Below the pieces are notes generated by a model, which had not been told where the DNA came from, ran no database searches, and worked only from the letters and a program-made list of their open reading frames with translations. This document shows positions 52,516-61,185 of a stretch of DNA of 64,000 nucleotides, piece by piece (within the stretch, counting starts at the first letter, position 1; each line of letters opens with the position of its first letter). The position numbers and the translations under genes are program-made. This DNA is from Oscillospiraceae bacterium MB24-C1 (lineage in GTDB: Bacteria > Bacillota > Clostridia > Oscillospirales > Ruminococcaceae): contig CP133187.1 in NCBI GenBank assembly GCA_030913685.1, positions 248,001 through 312,000 of the forward strand, in the 5' to 3' direction.

Positions 52516-54060
52516 TTACACCGGAAAGTTACCATGCTTTTTGGCTGGACGTGATTCGCTTTTGCCTGCAAGCATTGCAAGCGCACTAGAAATGCGCATA
52601 CGCGTTTCAGCAGGCTCGATCACGTCGTCCACAAAACCGCGTTTTGCGGCCTGAAAAGGATTGGAAAATTCCGCCTTGTACGCCTCGATCTTCTCCGAAC
52701 GGGTTTGAGCTGGGTCGGCTGATGCTTCAATATCATTCTTGAAAATAATATTTGCGGCACCCTGGGGGCCCATAACCGCAATTTCAGCCGTTGGCCAGGC
52801 CAACACCATGTCGGCACCAAGATGTTTGGAGCACATGGCTATATAAGCACCGCCGTAGGCCTTACGAACTACAACGGTAACTTTTGGAACAGTAGCTTCA
52901 CAGTAGGCATGCAGCAATTTTGCACCGTGACGAATAATGCCACCATACTCCTGATTGATACCCGGTAAAAATCCAGGAACATCAACAAACGTCACGAGCG
53001 GAATGTTAAAGCTATCACAAATTGAAACAAATCTACCCGCTTTGTCTGAAGCATTAATATCAAGGCAGCCGGCCATGACGCGGGGCTGGTTTGCAATAAT
53101 GCCGACTGTCTGCCCATTAATCCGCCCAAAACCTGTGACGATATTTTGTGCATAATAGGCTTGAACTTCAAAGAAGTTCTCATCGTCCACCACAGCAGAA
53201 ATGACATTTTTAATGTCATATGCTTTGCTGGAAGACTCAGGCACAATAGCTTCTAGATTGCGACACAAACGACGCGGATCGTCCTTTGTAGCGACAATCG
53301 GTGCCTTTTCGTGGTTATTTGCGGGCAAAAAGCCAATAAGACGGCGGATAGCCGCAATGGTTTCCTGCTCGTTGGGATATACAAACTGCGCAACACCGGA
53401 AATGGTGTTATGGGTGATGGCGCCCCCGAGGTCCTGAGCCGAGACATCCTCGCCCGTAACAGTTTTAATAACCGAAGGGCCGGTGATAAACATGTTGGAG
53501 GTTTTATCCACCATGAATATGAAATCAGTCAAAGCAGGGGAATAGACAGCGCCGCCGGCGCAGGGGCCCATGATAACCGAAATTTGAGGTACAACGCCGG
53601 ACGCCAAAGTATTGCGGAAAAAAATATCGCCAAAGCCTGAAAGCGCATCAACGCCTTCTTGAATTCGGGCACCACCAGAATCGTTCATTCCGATGACGGG
53701 AGCGCCCATCTTGATTGCCAGATCTAAAACTTTACAAATCTTTCTGGCATGCATTTCGCCCAGAGAACCGCCCATTACGGTAAAATCCTGAGCATAGACA
53801 TAGACCAGACGGCTGTCAATGCTGCCATACCCGGTTACAACTCCCTCACCGGGGATTTCAGCGCTGTCCATGCCGAAGCTGGTGCAACGATGCTCGACAA
53901 AGGCATCCAATTCGACGAAACTGTCCTTGTCCAGCAACAGGGAAATTCTTTCACGGGCGGTCAGTTTTCCACTCTCGTGTTGCTTAGCAACACGCTTTTT
54001 TCCTCCACCCACAAAAATGCGAGACTTTTTCTCGCGCAGATCTTGTATTTGTATCGACAC
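52516..54060 (-). CDS. mmdA: Methylmalonyl-CoA decarboxylase alpha subunit (carboxyltransferase)
   Basis: A 514-residue acyl-CoA carboxyltransferase of the PccB/MmdA type, with [72 protein letters not shown] and [13 protein letters not shown]. It transfers the carboxyl group from an acyl-CoA, most likely (S)-methylmalonyl-CoA, to biotin. The size fits MmdA rather than the longer glutaconyl-CoA GcdA. A TTG at 54096 has no ribosome-binding site; GAGGAG lies about 12 bases before the GTG at 54060, which gives the family N-terminus [11 protein letters not shown]. No mutase or epimerase gene is nearby. Confidence 0.92.
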   Translation of the reverse strand: MSIQIQDLREKKSRIFVGGGKKRVAKQHESGKLTARERISLLLDKDSFVELDAFVEHRCTSFGMDSAEIPGEGVVTGYGSIDSRLVYVYAQDFTVMGGSLGEMHARKICKVLDLAIKMGAPVIGMNDSGGARIQEGVDALSGFGDIFFRNTLASGVVPQISVIMGPCAGGAVYSPALTDFIFMVDKTSNMFITGPSVIKTVTGEDVSAQDLGGAITHNTISGVAQFVYPNEQETIAAIRRLIGFLPANNHEKAPIVATKDDPRRLCRNLEAIVPESSSKAYDIKNVISAVVDDENFFEVQAYYAQNIVTGFGRINGQTVGIIANQPRVMAGCLDINASDKAGRFVSICDSFNIPLVTFVDVPGFLPGINQEYGGIIRHGAKLLHAYCEATVPKVTVVVRKAYGGAYIAMCSKHLGADMVLAWPTAEIAVMGPQGAANIIFKNDIEASADPAQTRSEKIEAYKAEFSNPFQAAKRGFVDDVIEPAETRMRISSALAMLAGKSESRPAKKHGNFPV

Positions 54061-54429
54061 AGAATCTTCATACTCCTCATAAAGATTCTCCACCAAAACA
54101 CAGCAGAACCCAAAACTATTCTAGCTGCGTTCCAACTAATTTTAAACGTTATTTAAAAAAAAGTCTATACTTTATTGGATAGTCGTTAAACATTCATACA
54201 TTGTCACTAAACCCAAGAAGAAACTGAATAATATTTTGTCGATTATTTTTGTCTGTTCATCCCTCTAGTGAGGATAATAAGCCAAAAATGCGGTACTTGG
54301 TTTTGATAAATAAAACCCCATATTCAAAAGTGAAACAATATATGCTAATTTCAGACAACGGCCCATATCGTGATATATCGCTTGATTTTGCACGAGATGG
54401 GTGTATGTTCGTCGGTATACAGCAAAGTG
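54061..54429. other. Gap between the decarboxylase operon and the exporter-like gene
   Basis: About 370 bases, AT-rich near 54130-54240. It should carry the minus-strand promoter of the decarboxylase operon, but I found no clear -35/-10 pair. A plus-strand frame at 54249-54557 runs into the antisense of the next gene, has no ribosome-binding site and is not accepted. Confidence 0.4.
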
Positions 54430-55074
54430 TCAAGAATGATTTTTGCGACGTTCTAGTGCCTCAAGCTGCGCTACATGTGTGTCTATTGAGCGATCAATGC
54501 ATTCACGCTGCCGCTCCAACGACAGAATTTTTTCGTCCAGTGCCTTTTTTGACATGAAGCGTTCGAACAACTCACGCGGCAGGGCAATGTTCACCAGTAT
54601 GGACATCATAACACCTATACCTGTGTCCAGCATTCTGTTGAGCGGATAGGTGATATAGTCCTCGTCAGGCGTCAGAAGCATAACAATATAGAAAACAACC
54701 GAGCCGGAAGGGATAGAATCGTTCACGCCGAAAAACTGGCTGATTAAAATCATCACTATAATGCCCGTAAACAGAAAGATTGATTCCGAAAGAAGCTCGG
54801 AATGTGGAAAAAGCAAAGGGAACTGCTTAAAAAGATAAAAAAACAGCATCCCGGTAAAACCGCCTATGATGGTGCCCCATAACCGGTTACCACCTGTTTT
54901 AACGGAGCTTTTTAAATTGGTGTTCATCGCAAACACTGCGCTCATGCAGGCAAAGGTGGGATTGCGGTCGACAATCGCGTAAGTAAGTGCGCAAAGGGTG
55001 GCGGCAATGGCTGTTTTAAGATTTCTCATGCCTATTTTGGGAAGAATAAATAACGAATTCTTTTGGGATAACAT
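54430..55074 (-). CDS. Aromatic acid exporter family membrane protein (ArAE_1/YgaE-like)
   Basis: A 214-residue membrane protein with about four or five helices (MRNLKTAIAATLCALTYAIVDRNPTFACMSAVFAMNTNLKSSVKTGGNRLWGTIIGGFTG) and a charged C-terminal coiled coil (LDEKILSLERQRECIDRSIDTHVAQLEALERRK). It matches the N-terminal half of FUSC-type exporters. The transport substrate is unknown. The start is at 55074 after GAGG. It could export an organic acid linked to neighbouring pathways, but there is no direct evidence. Confidence 0.8.
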   Translation of the reverse strand: MLSQKNSLFILPKIGMRNLKTAIAATLCALTYAIVDRNPTFACMSAVFAMNTNLKSSVKTGGNRLWGTIIGGFTGMLFFYLFKQFPLLFPHSELLSESIFLFTGIIVMILISQFFGVNDSIPSGSVVFYIVMLLTPDEDYITYPLNRMLDTGIGVMMSILVNIALPRELFERFMSKKALDEKILSLERQRECIDRSIDTHVAQLEALERRKNHS

Positions 55075-55309
55075 AAATAAATAACCTCATATTCAATTGT
55101 AAAGTATGTAGAAATTATTGGGATATTAACGAAAATATCAGCATGCAGTATAGCAAATTTTCGACATAATATCAAGTTATTATAAGAAATATTGCACGAT
55201 AATTGGTTGTAATCATCAAATATTTGCTTTGGTGTTTACGCGGAGATTGAAAATATGATATTTTACTATTATTAATGTCTCTAGATTTCTTAAGAAAGTA
55301 GGGTTACCG

Positions 55310-56146
55310 ATGTCTGAAAATACCATGACGAAGCGTTTTGAATCCGGCGGCGACTATGTTGCCTCCGAACAGCTGATGAGCGCTGTCAATATTGCAATGG
55401 CACTTGAGAAGCCATTGCTGATAAAAGGTGAGCCGGGAACCGGCAAGACCATGTTGGCACAGGCGGTGTCCAATGCGCTAAACCGCCGATTGGTCATCTG
55501 GAATATTAAATCCACGACCAAGGCACAGGATGGCCTTTATGTCTACGACGTCGTACAGCGTCTGTATGACAGCCAGTTCGGTGGCGCAGATGTAGCCGAT
55601 ATCAAACGCTACGTCAAACTGGGCAAGCTTGGAGAGGCGTTCTCCGCCGAGGAAGACGTGATCCTGCTCATCGACGAAATTGACAAGGCCGATATCGAGT
55701 TCCCCAACGATCTTCTTTGGGAGCTTGATCGTATGGAGTTTCACATTCCTGAAACCGGCGAGACGATCACAGCCAAGAAGCGGCCGATGGTTATCATCAC
55801 CTCCAACGCCGAGAAGGAACTACCAGACGCCTTTTTGCGCCGCTGCGTTTTTCATTATATCGAATTCCCCAATCAGGAGCTGATGGCGGACATTGTTCGG
55901 GTGCATTTCCCGAACCTTGAGAAGAACATGCTCAATGCCGCATTGGCTGCATTTTACCGCATCCGCCAGCTGCCCGCCCTGCAAAAAAAACCTGCTACCT
56001 CTGAGTTGGTGGACTGGATTCGCGCGCTGACCCTCAGCGGTATTGCACCTGAGCGCATTGAACAGGACCTGCCGTTTGCTGGCGTATTGCTTAAAAAGAA
56101 CGAGGATCTGGACACGGTGGAGCGCGCCCGCCGCATCCGTCGATAA
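55310..56146 (+). CDS. MoxR-family AAA+ ATPase
   Basis: A 278-residue AAA+ protein. Walker A is GEPGTGKT (40-47), Walker B is VILLIDEIDKAD, followed by SNAEKELPDAFLRRCVFHYIEFP. MoxR ATPases act with VWA proteins as chaperones that insert metals or assemble complexes. The VWA partner gene starts 16 bases after the stop. This subgroup is often found with CoxE-like proteins. No client protein gene is adjacent. Confidence 0.94.
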   Translation: MSENTMTKRFESGGDYVASEQLMSAVNIAMALEKPLLIKGEPGTGKTMLAQAVSNALNRRLVIWNIKSTTKAQDGLYVYDVVQRLYDSQFGGADVADIKRYVKLGKLGEAFSAEEDVILLIDEIDKADIEFPNDLLWELDRMEFHIPETGETITAKKRPMVIITSNAEKELPDAFLRRCVFHYIEFPNQELMADIVRVHFPNLEKNMLNAALAAFYRIRQLPALQKKPATSELVDWIRALTLSGIAPERIEQDLPFAGVLLKKNEDLDTVERARRIRR

Positions 56147-56162
56147 ACGGGGGATATTACTG

Positions 56163-57344
56163 ATGTTCACGGCTTTTTTTGCCCTGTTGCGCGCAAAAGG
56201 GCTGGATGTTTCGTTAAACGAGTGGATGACGCTGATGCAGGCGTTGGATAAAGGTATGGGAAGCTCCGGTTTATCAGAGTTTTATTTCCTATGCCGATCG
56301 GTGCTCATCAAGAGCGAGGCCGATTATTTTGATTATCACAAAACATTTTTAGAGTTTTTTGAAAATGTCATCGAACAAAGTAAAGAGCCGCTGCCGGCGG
56401 AACTTTTGAACTGGTTAAACCGCCCGGCGGTGACGCCTGATAACTATGACCCCAATGTTGCGCGCGATAACCTGCGCAAGGAGCTTGATGAGATCCGCCG
56501 CATGTTTGCTGAGCGCCTTCTTGAGCAGAAGGAGGAACACAATGGGGGAAGCTATTGGGTCGGTACAGGTGGCATGTCGATGTTTGGCAACAACGGCAAT
56601 AGCCCGACGGGTATTCGCGTCGGCGGGCAGTCGATGCACCGTCGTGCCTTTGAGGTGATGGGCGAGCGAGAGTTTGCTGATTTCAGGCAGGATACAGTCA
56701 TCACACCACGGCAGTTACAGCTGGCGTTTCGCAAACTTCGACAGTTTTCTAACCTTGACGATGCGCCGCGTGACGAGCTGGATTTGGATGAAACGATACA
56801 GGACACCTGCGACAATGCAGGTAAGCTGAAAATTGCTTATAAGCGCCCCCGCAAAAATTCGGTGCGCCTGTTGCTCCTGATGGATTCGGGTGGCTCCATG
56901 GACGAACACCGTCGACTCTGTGCTGAGCTTTTTTCGGCAGTGCACCAGTCCAACCACTTTAAAGATTTGCGCATTTATTACTTTCACAACTGTATCAGTA
57001 AGTACCTTTACACCTCGCCCGAAATGCGTTACAACGACAAAATTGAAACTGAGCGTGTTTTGGCAGAGCTAACAGGTAACTATAAAACCATCATTTTCGG
57101 CGACGCTGAAATGTCGCCATATGAGCTGACTGACCGTTACTACGGAAAAAGCGGTATGGATTGGCTTCACGAAATTAAGCGGAAGTTTAAGCACATTGTG
57201 TGGATTACCCCCGATGAGATGCGCTATCGAAAAGGCTCATGGTATCGGGCTTCTTACGACATGATTTCGGATGAGTTTGACATGTATGTTTTGACTATTG
57301 AACAGCTTCAGGCTGCATTTAAAAAGCTGATGGTTAATCGATAA
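56163..57344 (+). CDS. CoxE-like VWA-domain protein
   Basis: A 393-residue partner of the MoxR ATPase. The N-terminal helical part (~1-130) is followed by a linker with low-complexity NNGNSPTG and a von Willebrand A domain. The metal site reads LLMDSGGSMDEHRR, the D-x-G-G-S version common in this subfamily instead of DxSxS. Further VWA residues are in FSAVHQ and IIFGDAEMSPYELT. The open frame begins inside moxR, but the ATG at 56163 after GGGGG is best. The pair probably matures an enzyme elsewhere in the genome. Confidence 0.9.
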   Translation: MFTAFFALLRAKGLDVSLNEWMTLMQALDKGMGSSGLSEFYFLCRSVLIKSEADYFDYHKTFLEFFENVIEQSKEPLPAELLNWLNRPAVTPDNYDPNVARDNLRKELDEIRRMFAERLLEQKEEHNGGSYWVGTGGMSMFGNNGNSPTGIRVGGQSMHRRAFEVMGEREFADFRQDTVITPRQLQLAFRKLRQFSNLDDAPRDELDLDETIQDTCDNAGKLKIAYKRPRKNSVRLLLLMDSGGSMDEHRRLCAELFSAVHQSNHFKDLRIYYFHNCISKYLYTSPEMRYNDKIETERVLAELTGNYKTIIFGDAEMSPYELTDRYYGKSGMDWLHEIKRKFKHIVWITPDEMRYRKGSWYRASYDMISDEFDMYVLTIEQLQAAFKKLMVNR

Positions 57345-57412
57345 TATTGTAAAGGGTTAAACTTTACAGTTGTTTTACTGAGTGGAATGCAAATTAATTC
57401 ATTATAATATTG

Positions 57413-57446
57413 ACCTCACCGGAAACATTTCCGGTGAGGTTTTTTC
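57413..57446 (+). terminator. Terminator after the MoxR/VWA pair
   Basis: ACCTCACCGGA pairs with TCCGGTGAGGT (57413-57440), followed by a run of T. Confidence 0.92.
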
Positions 57447-57509
57447 TAGAAGGCGGCTGTTTTCGCGCTTTTTATTTGACGACATGTACAGCTGAACGGC
57501 GGTCTCAAA

Positions 57510-57560
57510 AACTTTGCTGAAAAATTCAAGGCACCATGCTTCCACATGGCGCCTTGAATT
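57510..57560 (-). terminator. Second minus-strand terminator candidate
   Basis: A 16-bp stem (57523-57538 with 57545-57560, one A-C mismatch). On the minus strand it is followed by TTTTTCAGC. It backs up the terminator at 57635-57671. Confidence 0.65.
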
Positions 57561-57634
57561 AGAAAAATGAAAGAGAAAAAGATATAAGCAATTTTAGCTT
57601 TTAAGAATAAGAATAACGGGAATTACATGAAAAG

Positions 57635-57671
57635 ATGTTGGGTGCCTTGGGCTTGCGCACACACCCAACAT
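57635..57671 (-). terminator. Terminator directly after the YhcH gene
   Basis: ATGTTGGGTG (57635-57644) pairs with CACCCAACAT (57662-57671). On the minus strand CTTTTC follows. It lies seven bases beyond the YhcH stop. Confidence 0.75.
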
Positions 57672-57677
57672 ACAATT

Positions 57678-58139
57678 TTATGGCTCGTAATTCAATGCCA
57701 CTTTGATGAGCGCTTTTTTGACCGGCGCGGACTCCGTTGCCGCCAAGCAGGGGGCGTGGGTCTCGCCAGGGAAGAGCAGCACAAATTGCCCGGCCTTGAG
57801 CGTCAGGGTGTCGGCGTTGCCTGCGTAGAACCAAATGTCGTTTTCAGGGTTCGCTTCCAGCTCTTCACCGGCCTGCTCCAACGCACCCACAGCGATTTTC
57901 TCCTCGCCAGAGACGATATATTGAATATCGATATAACGGCGATGTGCCTCGAGACGGGCTTGCTCAACAGGCTTGGTGTTGTAACTTTGTATTTTTAAGA
58001 TGATATCATCGGCGAAAATGGGATAATCACCGGGCTCCAATGACTCCAGATCGTGGCTGTGCAACGCGGCAAACCCGGCGGTGATACCGGCGCCAAGACC
58101 TTTGTATTTTTCAGCGTTTATCAGATAATCATAAACCAT
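57678..58139 (-). CDS. YhcH/YjgK/YiaL family protein (DUF386)
   Basis: A 153-residue single-domain beta-barrel protein of the YhcH/YiaL family. YDYLINAEKYKGLG, EAHRRYIDIQYIVSGEE and FPGETHAPCLA provide the conserved His/Glu residues of the presumed metal site. Relatives occur in sialic acid and 2,3-diketogulonate operons, where they may open or isomerise a sugar. The long open frame extends upstream, but GGGGGT lies before the ATG at 58139, which overlaps the stop of the RbsD-like gene. It is the last gene of the minus-strand catabolic operon. Confidence 0.9.
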   Translation of the reverse strand: MVYDYLINAEKYKGLGAGITAGFAALHSHDLESLEPGDYPIFADDIILKIQSYNTKPVEQARLEAHRRYIDIQYIVSGEEKIAVGALEQAGEELEANPENDIWFYAGNADTLTLKAGQFVLLFPGETHAPCLAATESAPVKKALIKVALNYEP

Positions 58140-58546
58140 TATGCTACCCCCACGGTGATTAAAATATTGGCATATACCCGCTTTTCGCCGGTTGAAACAG
58201 CCAGGCGGACGCAATTTTCCCCACAGGCATTATAAAATGCACAGCGGTCTAGGGCGTCGAGTGCAATACCGTTGAGGCGGTCGGAAAATTCTCTGAAAAT
58301 ATCAGGCGTGCTACCATCCTCGGGCAACATGACTTCGGCTTTTTCTACGTTAATCTCGCACAGTATGGCATCCAGAACCTGCGTTACGGTCGGAATTCCT
58401 GCCGCTACGCCCAGATACACCTTCTCAGCTGTGCCGGATTTGGCATCCAACGGGTAGTTACCGTCGGCAATCAGAATTTTGTCGCCATGCCCGCAGAGGG
58501 CTAGTGTCTTCATAATTTCAGGGTTGATACAGCCTTGTTTGCGCAT
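58139..58546 (-). CDS. RbsD/FucU family sugar mutarotase
   Basis: A 135-residue protein. GCINPEIMKTLALCGHGDKILIADGNYP is the family N-terminus with the catalytic His, and YANILITVGV the C-terminal block. RbsD and FucU interconvert pyranose, furanose and anomeric forms of ribose or fucose for the next kinase or isomerase. AAGGGGG precedes the ATG at 58546. It sits between the SIS and YhcH genes in a kinase operon, so it probably prepares the sugar for that kinase. Confidence 0.9.
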   Translation of the reverse strand: MRKQGCINPEIMKTLALCGHGDKILIADGNYPLDAKSGTAEKVYLGVAAGIPTVTQVLDAILCEINVEKAEVMLPEDGSTPDIFREFSDRLNGIALDALDRCAFYNACGENCVRLAVSTGEKRVYANILITVGVA

Positions 58547-58559
58547 GCGTACAACCCCC

Positions 58560-59171
58560 TTACTTTTCGTTTTCACGCAGATGGCCGAGCGCGCCGCCCG
58601 GATGTCTGCGTACATACTGCTCAGGTGTCATGGCGCGGTCTGCTTGCAACATGACCGAGAGCGCTTGCAACACATAAACTTCTGCCAGAATGGAATTGCG
58701 GGGGGCACGGTTTAAAGGTCCACCCTCGGCGCCGACGCCGGCGAAGAGAACCGCCTCACTGTTCTGTGCCAGCCAGGATTTCAGGTTACCAGTGACGCCG
58801 ATAACCTTACAGCCATTTTTGTGAATGGCGTTTACTGTAGCTTGTAATTCAACAGTCTGGCCACTGTTGGAGATACAGATGATGACATCGCCTTCAACCA
58901 GCTGCCCGCAGGAGCCATGCACTGCCTCGGTACCGTGCAGAAAATAGGTGGGTGTCCCGGTGGAGGAGAGCAGCGAGGCCATGTAGGCTGCGACATGCCC
59001 CGGCTTACCGATTCCGGTAATATGAATTCTGCCACCAGCTTTTTCGCAATCTTGAATCAGCTTAACGGCCCCTGAGAGTGATTCTGCAGTGACGGTGTCT
59101 AAAAATTGATTAAATTCTACTTTTGCGCTATTTTGGAACACTTCTAGCGCTTTGGTTGCAACTTCGGACAT
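58560..59171 (-). CDS. SIS-domain sugar-phosphate isomerase (KpsF/GutQ-like, no CBS domains)
   Basis: A 203-residue SIS protein. GIGKPGHVAAYMASLLSSTG, LHGTEAVHGSCGQL, ISNSGQTVEL and the ending YVRRHPGGALGHLREN resemble arabinose-5-phosphate isomerases (KdsD, KpsF, GutQ), but the CBS pair is missing. It therefore probably isomerises an aldose/ketose phosphate in catabolism. The ribosome-binding site AAGGGG lies in the 3' end of the kinase gene two bases before. The exact sugar is unknown. Confidence 0.87.
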   Translation of the reverse strand: MSEVATKALEVFQNSAKVEFNQFLDTVTAESLSGAVKLIQDCEKAGGRIHITGIGKPGHVAAYMASLLSSTGTPTYFLHGTEAVHGSCGQLVEGDVIICISNSGQTVELQATVNAIHKNGCKVIGVTGNLKSWLAQNSEAVLFAGVGAEGGPLNRAPRNSILAEVYVLQALSVMLQADRAMTPEQYVRRHPGGALGHLRENEK

Positions 59172-59173
59172 AC

Positions 59174-60187
59174 TTAGTTAGCCCCTTTCAATACGCCCAA
59201 CAGATCCAGCGAAAAATCACTGAAACGACGATTCTTCATCGCTGACAACACCTCTTCATGCGTGGGCAGGGAAGGCATAGCACCCATGCGCGATACAGTG
59301 ATTGCAGCAGTGTGGCTTGCAAACTGCAGTGCTTGCTCATCGGTGAGTCCTGCGCAAACACCTGCACAAAATGCGCCAACAAATGAGTCTCCAGCCGCTG
59401 TTGGGTCGGCGACTGCAACGTCAGGCACACTGGGCCTAAATAAGAAACTATCGGCGGTGGAATCAGACACCACCGCTCCTTTGTCGCCCAGCGTGATGAT
59501 TACTTTTTTGACGCCCTTTTTGTGTAGCGCAGCGACGGCGGCTTTGAGATTCTCCTCGTTGAGGGCACCATCCGCGTTGCGGATGGTGAAGCCGGTGAGA
59601 TCGGCCGCTTCGTATTCATTGGGGGAGATGTAGGTTAAATGCGACAGCAGCGCATCGGAAAGCGGCGCAGAAGGCGCGGGATTAAGCATCACCCGAACGC
59701 CGTTTTTATGAGCGATTTCTGCCACCAGTTCAACGATAGCCATTGGAATTTCGAGCTGAAGCATCAGCATGTCATACTGTGCAATTTGCTTTTCTAAAAA
59801 CAAGACCTCATCCGGTGTTATCGTCATATTTGCGCCGGAAACCACAATGATACGGTTGTGGAGCGTTACGCCATCCTTTTGGGTAAGCAGGATGTTGCCA
59901 ATAGCAGTGGGCGCGGTATCGGTACGAATAATGTGCTGCGTATCGGCGCCAGAAGCATTTAAAGTTGCGATCAGCTGGTCGCCAAACGCATCTCTGCCGG
60001 CTTTGCCCACCATGGTGACGTCGGCACCAAGCCGAGCAGCCTGCACGGCTTGGTTTGCGCCCTTACCGCCTGGGGCGGTTCGAAAGCCACTGCCTAACAC
60101 CGTCTCGCCCTCATTCGGAAAGCGCTCGGTGGAGACAATCATGTCCATGACAAGGCTGCCCACCACAAGAATTTTTGATTTTTTCAT
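59174..60187 (-). CDS. rbsK: Ribokinase-like PfkB carbohydrate kinase
   Basis: A 337-residue kinase, slightly longer than typical ribokinase. GGKGANQAVQAARLGADV is the PfkB N-terminal signature and DPTAAGDSFVGAFCAG the C-terminal one with the catalytic Asp. It most resembles ribokinase (ATP plus ribose gives ribose 5-phosphate), but the operon carries a TRAP transporter rather than a ribose ABC system, so another pentose or a sugar-acid product is possible. The last ~30 residues (NRRFSDFSLDLLGVLKGAN) extend beyond the usual end. AAGGAGC precedes the ATG. Confidence 0.88.
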   Translation of the reverse strand: MKKSKILVVGSLVMDMIVSTERFPNEGETVLGSGFRTAPGGKGANQAVQAARLGADVTMVGKAGRDAFGDQLIATLNASGADTQHIIRTDTAPTAIGNILLTQKDGVTLHNRIIVVSGANMTITPDEVLFLEKQIAQYDMLMLQLEIPMAIVELVAEIAHKNGVRVMLNPAPSAPLSDALLSHLTYISPNEYEAADLTGFTIRNADGALNEENLKAAVAALHKKGVKKVIITLGDKGAVVSDSTADSFLFRPSVPDVAVADPTAAGDSFVGAFCAGVCAGLTDEQALQFASHTAAITVSRMGAMPSLPTHEEVLSAMKNRRFSDFSLDLLGVLKGAN

Positions 60188-60199
60188 GCGAACAGCTCC

Positions 60200-61126
60200 T
60201 TACAACCCCAATTTTTTGCCGAGATATTGCTCCAGTGCAAACAGACTGTCTACTTCCATGCGCGCGTTTTTATCGAAACGGTTGCGGTCCGAGCTTCTGG
60301 AAAGCAGGCTCATCGGAATGCCGACGAGATTCATGTGATATTTTGCACTGACAGGGTAGAGGCGCATTTCGATCATTGCAAATTCGGTGAGCAAGTCGGC
60401 CATCAACTTAGCTTCTTCAGCTTTCTCGGGGTTATGGGCGTTATCCACTACGAATTTGTAAAGCTGTGGATGATAGTTTGCCATAATGCCGTTATAACCG
60501 GCCGCACCGTGCATAAAGCTGTCATAGAAGGAGGCAGCATTAGCGTTAAAGAGTTTTAAGGGGGTGCCGTCTACCGCCTTGATCCGCTCGCGGATCAACT
60601 CGTAATCACAGCAGGTGTCCTTTAAAAACACCAGTTTGCCAGAATGCGCGAGCTCACTTAGGCACTTGGTCGAAACCAGACGCTTATACGGCATGGGGCA
60701 TTCGTAGATGCCAAAAGATACCTCGGGGAAGGCTTTAACCGTTGCCTCGAAGTTTTTCATGAAAACTTCGTCGCCTTCGTTTTTAGGGTCGAGTGCATTG
60801 GAAACCATAACATAAGCTTCAACGCCGGTTTTCATCATTGCCTCAATCTCTTTAAGCTGAGTGGGCAGGTCGGTTGCGGTATGGCCGGAAGCAATAACCT
60901 GAAGACGGCCATCGGCAGCTTCCATCACAGCTTTGCCGAGATCGACTTTTTCTTGTGGAGTTAAAAACAGCATCTCACTCGACTGACAGACAGCAAAAAT
61001 TCCGTTGCAGCCTTTTTCCACGTACCAATCCACCATCTTTTGAACGGTCGGAAAATCAATTTTGCCATCCTCAGTAAAGGGGGTAATCATCGTCGGCCAA
61101 ACGCCGCCACGAATCTGAAATGCCAT
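60200..61126 (-). CDS. Divergent DHDPS/N-acetylneuraminate lyase superfamily aldolase
   Basis: A 308-residue class I aldolase-type barrel. K169 in VFLKDTCCD is the Schiff-base lysine and Y141 in YECPMP the catalytic tyrosine. The carboxylate-binding motif usually written G-[ST]-[ST]-G-E reads C47-Q-S-S-E51, and the usual Y-N-x-P is Y-E-C-P, so it belongs to an uncommon subgroup. The family splits or dehydrates 2-oxo acids such as sialic acid or 2-keto-3-deoxy sugar acids. It sits directly after the TRAP permease and before a kinase, suggesting the first step on the imported acid. Confidence 0.88.
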   Translation of the reverse strand: MAFQIRGGVWPTMITPFTEDGKIDFPTVQKMVDWYVEKGCNGIFAVCQSSEMLFLTPQEKVDLGKAVMEAADGRLQVIASGHTATDLPTQLKEIEAMMKTGVEAYVMVSNALDPKNEGDEVFMKNFEATVKAFPEVSFGIYECPMPYKRLVSTKCLSELAHSGKLVFLKDTCCDYELIRERIKAVDGTPLKLFNANAASFYDSFMHGAAGYNGIMANYHPQLYKFVVDNAHNPEKAEEAKLMADLLTEFAMIEMRLYPVSAKYHMNLVGIPMSLLSRSSDRNRFDKNARMEVDSLFALEQYLGKKLGL

Positions 61127-61185
61127 GCAAAATCACCTCATAATATTATTATATATTGGCATGTCTTTAGGACAGGTCAAGCAGT

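Noticed and set aside
52516-54060. Glutaconyl-CoA decarboxylase alpha subunit, which would pair with the GctAB-like CoA-transferase in glutamate fermentation
   Set aside because: The protein is about 514 residues, the MmdA size, while GcdA is clearly longer; 2-hydroxyglutarate dehydratase genes are also absent.
54249-54557. A 102-codon plus-strand frame before the exporter-like gene
   Set aside because: Its second half is antisense to a conserved membrane protein and it has no ribosome-binding site.
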